In this document: positions 5,536-9,366 of the stretch, in pieces | Position numbering within the stretch: the first letter of the stretch is position 1 | Layout: every line of letters starts with the position of its first letter | Assembly: GCA_023427865.1 (NCBI GenBank) | Contig: JAEYZV010000122.1 | Location: forward strand, 1 to 9,366 | Direction of reading: 5' to 3' | DNA length: 9,366 nucleotides | Source of the DNA: Acidobacteriota bacterium | Lineage (GTDB): Bacteria > Acidobacteriota > Vicinamibacteria > Vicinamibacterales > Vicinamibacteraceae | Notes under the pieces: model-generated | What the model was told of the DNA's origin: nothing | Database searches by the model: none | The model's input: the letters and a program-made list of their open reading frames with translations, nothing else | Program-made: the position numbers and the translations under genes

Positions 5536-6000
5536 ATGTCCCGATTCCGCTCGACCCTTCTCGCGTCTTTGCTCGCCCTCGCGCCGGCAACGGCTGCCAT
5601 CGCGCAGGCGCCCGCCGCCACGCAGGCCACCACCGCGCAGCCCTTCATTGTCGAGTACTACTACAAGACGAAATGGGGCGCGTTCGACGAGTTCAAGAGC
5701 CTCTTCCGCAAGAACCACTACCCGGTGCTGATGAGGGAGCAGGCGCTTGGCCGGATCGTGCGGGTCACCATCGACTCCCCGACGTATCACGGCACCGAAG
5801 ATGGGCGCTGGGACATGCGGGTGACGATCACGTTCAAGGACGCCGCCACCGCGCTCGCACCGTTCGACAACAGCGCGATCCTGAAGGAGCTCTACCCGGA
5901 TCAGGACGCGTTCCAGAAGGAGGAACGGCGGCGCTTCGAACTGCTCGAGGCGCACTGGGACCTGCCGATCAAGCCGGAAGACCTGTCGGGCTGGAAGTGA
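5536..6000 (+). CDS. Small exported protein of unknown function
   Basis: A 154-residue protein with a Sec signal peptide: Arg3 and Arg5, a hydrophobic stretch 8-20, and likely cleavage after Ala-Ile-Ala (21-23). The mature part starts with a strand (PFIVEYYYKTKWGAFDEF, 36-53) and a helix (FKSLFRKNHYPVLM), then strands RIVRVTID and DMRVTITFK, then a charged helical C-terminus ending near WDLPIKPEDLSGW. This strand-helix-strand order loosely resembles dimeric alpha/beta-barrel (ferredoxin-like) proteins, but I can name no family with confidence. Conserved-looking aromatic and His residues (YHGTEDGRWD, 84-93) could form a site. The start is well supported by AGGAGA at 5521-5526. It appears to be a single-gene unit, converging with lysA-tmk. 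Confidence 0.85.
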   Translation: MSRFRSTLLASLLALAPATAAIAQAPAATQATTAQPFIVEYYYKTKWGAFDEFKSLFRKNHYPVLMREQALGRIVRVTIDSPTYHGTEDGRWDMRVTITFKDAATALAPFDNSAILKELYPDQDAFQKEERRRFELLEAHWDLPIKPEDLSGWK

Positions 6001-6018
6001 GTGCGTTGCCGAGAGACA

Positions 6019-6077
6019 GACGGCCCGGCTGGGACCGACGGCCCGGAGACGGCCCGGCTGGGACAGCCGGCCCTACC
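6019..6077 (-). repeat. REP-like palindrome (copy 2) with partial duplicate
   Basis: The full element is 6048-6077. On the minus strand it begins GGTAGGGCCGGCTG, has a 3-base loop, and closes with CAGCCGGGCC (one mismatch). It matches copy 1 at 1452-1480 in head and arms. A 17-base direct copy of its far arm (GACGGCCCGGCTGGGAC) occurs at both 6019-6035 and 6048-6064, with a shorter GACGGCCCGG at 6037-6046 between them. The cluster lies 18 bases after the stop of the exported protein. Confidence 0.7.
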
Positions 6078-6146
6078 TTCTCTGATCGGAGAGCGGGCCC
6101 TGCCTTCTCTGATTGTAGAGCGGGCCTTGCCTTCGGATTGAAGAAG
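6069..6146. repeat. 27-base tandem repeat in a convergent intergenic region
   Basis: Two 27-base units (6069-6095 and 6096-6122) differ at only a few positions. They share GGCCCT, CCTTCTCTGAT and AGAGCG. A diverged 24-base third unit follows at 6123-6146, and a partial GGCCCCTAC (6147-6155) runs into the tmk stop codon. The second unit can form a small CTCT/AGAG hairpin. It sits at the meeting point of two convergent genes, where terminators are expected, but no clear T-tract follows a stem. Confidence 0.7.
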
Positions 6147-6151
6147 GGCCC

Positions 6152-6736
6152 CTACTTCCCGACGATGGTCAGGACGTCGCGGCTGACCTCGTCACGATCG
6201 CGGGCGGCGTCGAGCACGACCCAGCCTGGCGCGGCGGTCGCCTGGCGGAGGTAACTCGCGCGCACGCGCGCCAGCAGCCCGAGGTCCCGCTCGAACGCGT
6301 CACGACCCTGCTGCTTGCGGCGCGCCGCCACCTCGGGGGCGATGTCGAGCAGCACCGTGATGTCGGGCGGCGGCAGCACCTGCTGGATCAGCAGGAGCCA
6401 GGCCGCGTCGAGGCCCTGCGCCTCGCCGTAGGCGATCGACGAGGCGAGATAGCGATCGCAGATCACCCACTGGCCGGCCTCGAGCGCCGCCTCGATCGCC
6501 GGCCGGTGCTCGCAGCGGTTGGCCACGTACAGCAGCTGCAGGCAATCGGCTGGAAACGTCCGCTCGCCGCGCAGCGCCGCGCCGATCTCCTGGCCGATCG
6601 GCGTCGCGTAGTCCGGGAAGTCGAAGCTGACGACGACCAGACCTTCGGCCTCGAGCGCCTCGCGCAGATGCATCGCCTGCGTCTGCTTGCCGCTCTGGTC
6701 GAGCCCCTCGAACGCAACGAGTCGCCCGCGCGTCAT
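6152..6736 (-). CDS. tmk: Thymidylate (dTMP) kinase
   Basis: A 194-residue dTMP kinase, which phosphorylates dTMP to dTDP with ATP in dTTP synthesis. The P-loop GLDQSGKQT (11-19) is in the usual place, but the residue after the lysine is Gln where TMK proteins normally have Ser or Thr. Other family marks are FDFPDYATPIG (38-48), NR (73-74), the DRY motif with following SS and AYG (94-103), and the Arg-rich lid RRKQQGRDAFER (139-150). Length is slightly below the usual 205-215. The ATG at 6736 overlaps the lysA stop as ATGA, implying coupled expression from the lysA promoter. The 3' end runs into the tandem-repeat region. Confidence 0.93.
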   Translation of the reverse strand: MTRGRLVAFEGLDQSGKQTQAMHLREALEAEGLVVVSFDFPDYATPIGQEIGAALRGERTFPADCLQLLYVANRCEHRPAIEAALEAGQWVICDRYLASSIAYGEAQGLDAAWLLLIQQVLPPPDITVLLDIAPEVAARRKQQGRDAFERDLGLLARVRASYLRQATAAPGWVVLDAARDRDEVSRDVLTIVGK

Positions 6737-8004
6737 GCCGGCTCTTCGAGCGCGAGCATGTCGTCGATCGTCTGGCGGCGCCGGAGCAGCGTCCAGCTGC
6801 CATCGGCCTGGACCAGCACCTCGGGTGGCAGCGGACGGCGGTTGTAGGTGTTGGACATGACCGCGCCATACGCGCCCGCGTCCATGATGGCCATCAGGTC
6901 ACCGACCTGCGGCTCGGGCAGGTCGCGCGCGCGCCCGAATGCGTCGCTGCTCTCGCACACCGGGCCGACGACGTCGCAGGACACGATCGGCCGCGACGTC
7001 CTATGCACGGGGACGATGCGGTGGAAAGCGCCGTAGAGCGCGGGCCGGAGCAATTCGGTCATCCCCGCGTCGAGCACGACGAAGCGCCCGCCGCCGGCAT
7101 GCGGCTTGACGTCGATCACCCGCGCGAGCAGCACGCCGGCAGGTCCGACGATGGTCCGTCCGGGTTCGACGATGAGCGTGAGGCCAGTGGGTCGCGCCAC
7201 GTCGACGAGCGCCCGCGCGAACGCCTCGTACGTCGGCACGTCGCCGTTCTCGTAGACGATGCCGAGCCCGCCCCCGAGATCGAGGTGCGAGAGGGCGAAC
7301 CCCTCGGCACGCAGCGAGATCGCGAGGTCGGCGACCTTGCGCGCGGCCTGGCACAGCGGCCCGAGCGACGTGATCTGCGATCCCACGTGGACGTGGAGCC
7401 CGGTGATGTCGAGCCCCGGCGCGCCGCGACGCGCCCGCAGGATCTCCGCCGCGTCGTCGAGCGGCACACCGAACTTGCTCGTCTTGAGGCCCGTCGAGAT
7501 GTGGGGGTGGCTCTGCGCGTCGACGTCGGGGTTGACGCGCAGCGCCACACGGGCCCGTCGGCCCTGCGCCTGCGCGATCGCGTCGATGCGATCGAGCTCA
7601 CCCGCCGATTCGGCGTTGATCGCCTTCAGGTCGAGCGCCACCGCGCGCGAGAGTTCCTCCGGCGACTTGCCGACGCCCGTGAAGACGATCTGGTCGGGAC
7701 GGAAGCCGGCACGGCGCGCGATCTCGATCTCGCCGATCGAGTTGGCGTCGGTGTCGGCCCCCGCCTCGCGCACGAGCCGCACGATCCCGAGCGCGGAGTT
7801 CGCCTTCATGGCGTAGTGCATCGCGTAGGGATACCGGCACGCCTCGAACGCCTCCATCAACGCGGCAAGCCGCCCTTGCACGACTGGGGCGCTGTAGACG
7901 TAGCAGGGGGTGCCCTCCGCCGTCGCGATGCGGTCGAGGGGGGCGCGGTCGAGGGTGAATACGGGTGCCTGTGTGGTGTCGCTGGCCGCCACGCCGAGGA
8001 TCAT
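6733..8004 (-). CDS. lysA: Diaminopimelate decarboxylase
   Basis: A 423-residue PLP enzyme that converts meso-diaminopimelate to lysine, the last step of the DAP pathway. Fold-type III decarboxylase marks are the PLP lysine in HYAMKAN (Lys67), HVGSQI (206-211), the phosphate-binding GGGLGI (244-249), EPGR (280-283), CESSD with the cross-dimer catalytic Cys350, and DAGAYG (Tyr379). The C-terminal SNTYNRRPLPPEVLV is typical of LysA. The start ATG at 8004 is chosen because TLDRAPLDRIATAEGTPCYVYS aligns with the usual N-terminus; upstream in-frame sequence is only the translated repeat at 8022-8041 and promoter DNA. No Shine-Dalgarno sequence is visible. It is co-transcribed with tmk and diverges from the sigma factor gene. 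Confidence 0.95.
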   Translation of the reverse strand: MILGVAASDTTQAPVFTLDRAPLDRIATAEGTPCYVYSAPVVQGRLAALMEAFEACRYPYAMHYAMKANSALGIVRLVREAGADTDANSIGEIEIARRAGFRPDQIVFTGVGKSPEELSRAVALDLKAINAESAGELDRIDAIAQAQGRRARVALRVNPDVDAQSHPHISTGLKTSKFGVPLDDAAEILRARRGAPGLDITGLHVHVGSQITSLGPLCQAARKVADLAISLRAEGFALSHLDLGGGLGIVYENGDVPTYEAFARALVDVARPTGLTLIVEPGRTIVGPAGVLLARVIDVKPHAGGGRFVVLDAGMTELLRPALYGAFHRIVPVHRTSRPIVSCDVVGPVCESSDAFGRARDLPEPQVGDLMAIMDAGAYGAVMSNTYNRRPLPPEVLVQADGSWTLLRRRQTIDDMLALEEPA

Positions 8005-8021
8005 ACGCTGGAGGTGGCTTG

Positions 8022-8041
8022 TCCGCCGAAGCCTCGGCGGA
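8022..8041. repeat. Palindromic dispersed-type repeat in the lysA leader
   Basis: TCCGCCGA (8022-8029) pairs perfectly with TCGGCGGA (8034-8041) around AGCC and is followed by a GGCGGA echo (8042-8047). It lies between the lysA -10 and the lysA ATG and would fold in that mRNA's 5' leader. In one reading frame it spells SAEASADK, a string I associate with spurious reading of repeats in acidobacterial genomes; that is recollection and needs a genome search. Confidence 0.65.
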
Positions 8042-8054
8042 GGCGGAGCCGGGC

Positions 8055-8064
8055 CTGATATCAT
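8055..8064. promoter_or_regulatory. Overlapping divergent extended -10 boxes (lysA and sigma factor)
   Basis: On the plus strand TGATATCAT (8056-8064) fits TGnTATnnT, with a hexamer TATCAT five-sixths consensus. On the minus strand the same DNA reads TGATATCAG, also an extended -10. The two boxes share a GATATC core. Rightward transcription would begin near 8071, leaving about 13 bases before the sigma-factor ATG at 8084. Leftward transcription would begin near 8048, with about 44 bases before lysA. Polymerase should be able to occupy only one direction at a time. Confidence 0.55.
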
Positions 8065-8083
8065 GCCAACCCCTCCCGGGCCC

Positions 8084-8710
8084 ATGACCTCCGACCCCAC
8101 CCACCCGCCCTCCGAAATCGACACGCTCATCGAGCGGTGTCTGGCGGGCGACCAGGATGCATGGGGCGCGATCGTCCGGCAGCACTGGCGCAAGGTCTTC
8201 AACGTCGCCTACAAGTTCACCGGCAAGCACGACGAGGCGGAGGACCTGACGCAGGACATCTTCGTCAAGATCTTCAAGTCGCTGCACACGTTCGACCGCC
8301 GCGCCAACTTCCAGACCTGGCTGATCAGCATCAGCCGGAACCTGTGCATCGATCACTACCGCAGCATCCGCAAGGAACGCGAGACGATCTCGCGCGACGT
8401 GGATTCGCGGGAGATGGGGACGGCCACCAGGGCCGAACCCGGACCGCTGGCCGGCATCGAGCGCGAGGATCAGCGCGCGTTGCTGCGACTGGCGCTCAAC
8501 CAGCTCGCGCCGACGCTGCGTTCGGCGGTCCTGCTGCGCGACATCAAGGAACTGTCCTACCAGGAGATCGCGGCGATGCTCGACCTGCCGGAAGGCACGG
8601 TGAAATCGCGCATCAATCGCGGACGCACGGAACTGGCCCGACAGATCCGTCGTCTGCAGGACTCGGGGCTGTCCACCCCGCGCCGGGCGACCGCCGTCAG
8701 GCGCGAGTAG
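8084..8710 (+). CDS. RNA polymerase sigma factor, sigma70 family (ECF/RpoE-like)
   Basis: A 208-residue sigma factor with only regions 2 and 4, the ECF layout, which redirects RNA polymerase to a special set of promoters. Region 2 spans about 14-95: ERCLAGDQDAWGAIV, the core-binding HDEAEDLTQDIFVKIFKSL (49-67), and the -10 recognition part FQTWLISISRNLCIDHYRS. A charged linker (about 96-136) follows. Region 4 spans about 138-192, with the helix-turn-helix LSYQEIAAMLDLPEGTVKSR. The start at 8084 is preferred over an in-frame ATG at 8063, because the latter lies inside the predicted -10 box. There is no Shine-Dalgarno sequence. No anti-sigma gene follows; instead a STAS protein and a small helical protein do. 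The exact ECF group is not determined. Confidence 0.92.
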   Translation: MTSDPTHPPSEIDTLIERCLAGDQDAWGAIVRQHWRKVFNVAYKFTGKHDEAEDLTQDIFVKIFKSLHTFDRRANFQTWLISISRNLCIDHYRSIRKERETISRDVDSREMGTATRAEPGPLAGIEREDQRALLRLALNQLAPTLRSAVLLRDIKELSYQEIAAMLDLPEGTVKSRINRGRTELARQIRRLQDSGLSTPRRATAVRRE

Positions 8711-8730
8711 TGCAACGGAGCCAATCGACG

Positions 8731-9072
8731 ATGAACCTGACCACCGAGCAGCACGGCGACGTGGCCGTCGTCCGGGTCCAGGAGGCCCGGATGCTGTACC
8801 CGATCCTCCCGGATTTCGCGAACGCGGTCAGCGCGCTCGTGCAGCAGGGCCGGCGCAAGGTGCTGATCGATCTCACGCCCGTCACCTACGTCGACAGCGC
8901 GAGCATCGGCTGCCTCATGGACCTGTACCGGCAGATCAGCGGCGCCGGCGGCGAGGTGAAGCTCTCGGGCGTCCAGAAACGGGTGGAGACGATGCTGACG
9001 ATGACGGGCACGCAGAACTTCATCGATGTGCATCCCGACGCCGACAGCGCGTTGGCAAGTTTCGGAGCCTGA
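8731..9072 (+). CDS. STAS-domain protein (anti-anti-sigma type)
   Basis: A 113-residue single-domain STAS protein like SpoIIAA/RsbV, which free a sigma factor by binding its anti-sigma kinase and are switched off by serine phosphorylation. The fold pattern is visible: strands TEQHGDVAVVRV and KVLIDLTPVTYVDS, then helix SIGCLMDLYRQIS, strand EVKLSG and helix VETMLTMTG. The phospho-site loop reads DSASIG (55-60), where classical members have DSSGLG or DSTGLG. Ser56 and Ser58 are candidates, but the middle residue is Ala. The start has CGGAG at 8716-8720, ten bases upstream. It lies 20 bases after the sigma gene and five before the next, so one operon is likely. An RsbW-type kinase is not in the window. 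Confidence 0.92.
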   Translation: MNLTTEQHGDVAVVRVQEARMLYPILPDFANAVSALVQQGRRKVLIDLTPVTYVDSASIGCLMDLYRQISGAGGEVKLSGVQKRVETMLTMTGTQNFIDVHPDADSALASFGA

Positions 9073-9077
9073 CGACC

Positions 9078-9347
9078 ATGCGCGCGATCAAGACCAGCAC
9101 GGGCGTCGAGATTCCACTCGACGGCGACCTGCTCGCGGTCGTCGAGACCCTGTTCCAGGAAGTGACGGTCCGGCACGAACTCGGCCGCACGTTCGAGGAC
9201 ATGATGCGGGAAATCCAGCACGTCGTCGATCAGCTCTCACCGGAGGAACTGCGTGCCTACTTCATCGAGAGCCTGTTCCTGAACACCGTCACCTACGAGA
9301 ACGAGCGGCTCGCGGCGCTCGTGAAGAAGCTGCCCGACGACGAGTAG
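9078..9347 (+). CDS. Small helical protein of unknown function, sigma operon
   Basis: An 89-residue soluble protein. It starts five bases after the STAS gene, with GGAG at 9064-9067 as ribosome-binding site, so it surely belongs to the same transcript. After a short strand pair (MRAIKTSTGVEIPLDG) it is predicted by eye to be almost all helix: LLAVVETLFQEVTVRHELG, FEDMMREIQHVVDQL, then SPEELRAYFIESLFLNTVTY and a terminal helix ending LVKKLPDDE. It has no membrane segment, signal peptide, cysteine or histidine-kinase motif. I recognise no family. Its place after a sigma factor and a STAS antagonist suggests a regulatory partner of one of them, but that is inference from position alone. Confidence 0.85.
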   Translation: MRAIKTSTGVEIPLDGDLLAVVETLFQEVTVRHELGRTFEDMMREIQHVVDQLSPEELRAYFIESLFLNTVTYENERLAALVKKLPDDE

Positions 9348-9366
9348 GCGCACGAACGTGGGCGGC

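Noticed and set aside
3979..5955. A 658-codon open frame on the minus strand opposite rsfS, comF and the exported protein
   Set aside because: It is antisense to well-supported genes, and part of it is just translated heptamer repeat (RVPGTG-like).
5439..6146. CRISPR array
   Set aside because: The repeats here are contiguous 7- and 27-base tandems without unique spacers, and no cas gene is present.
7003..8058. A 351-codon plus-strand open frame opposite lysA
   Set aside because: It is the mirror of lysA codons, with charged low-complexity translation and no start signals.
8063..8083. Seven-residue longer sigma factor from the ATG at 8063
   Set aside because: That ATG overlaps the best -10 hexamer of the gene; the shorter start fits the promoter better.

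Overview
This is a chromosomal housekeeping window from a very GC-rich Gram-negative-type bacterium. Lipoprotein and Sec-type signals, near-saturated GC at third codon positions, short extended -10 promoters and several families of dispersed intergenic palindromes fit an Acidobacteriota genome, probably of the Vicinamibacteria type. That assignment is inference from gene content and style; there is no rRNA or other decisive marker here.

Layout, left to right. (1) Positions 1-133: a probable edge-truncated gene on the minus strand, diverging from an exported TPR protein (272-637). The TPR gene overlaps a lipoprotein gene (606-1385) by 32 bases. (2) An intergenic stretch (1386-1563) holds a REP-like palindrome, an extended -10 promoter and a leader hairpin. 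It precedes the classical obg cluster rplU-rpmA-obgE-nadD-rsfS, followed by a comF-family phosphoribosyltransferase gene (1564-5212). Strong hairpins sit in the rplU-rpmA and rpmA-obgE gaps, while obgE/nadD, nadD/rsfS and probably rsfS/comF are tightly packed. The cluster joins ribosomal proteins of the large subunit with assembly and silencing factors (Obg, RsfS) and NAD synthesis (NadD). (3) A 323-base gap holds a palindrome and a heptamer repeat, then comes a small exported protein of unknown function (5536-6000). (4) A convergent intergenic stretch is packed with repeats and faces the minus-strand pair lysA-tmk (ATGA overlap), which makes lysine and dTDP. (5) A compact divergent promoter region carries a near-symmetric extended -10 box. 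It drives lysA leftward and a sigma70-family (ECF-like) sigma factor rightward. The sigma gene is followed closely by a STAS-domain antagonist and an 89-residue helical protein of unknown function, which look like one operon.

The most interesting items are the sigma-STAS-small-protein module, the tandemly duplicated hairpin between rplU and rpmA, the several dispersed-repeat families sitting exactly in regulatory gaps, and two motif deviations in essential enzymes (Obg G4 NRID and Tmk P-loop GKQT). No mobile element, CRISPR array, tRNA or rRNA gene was seen.
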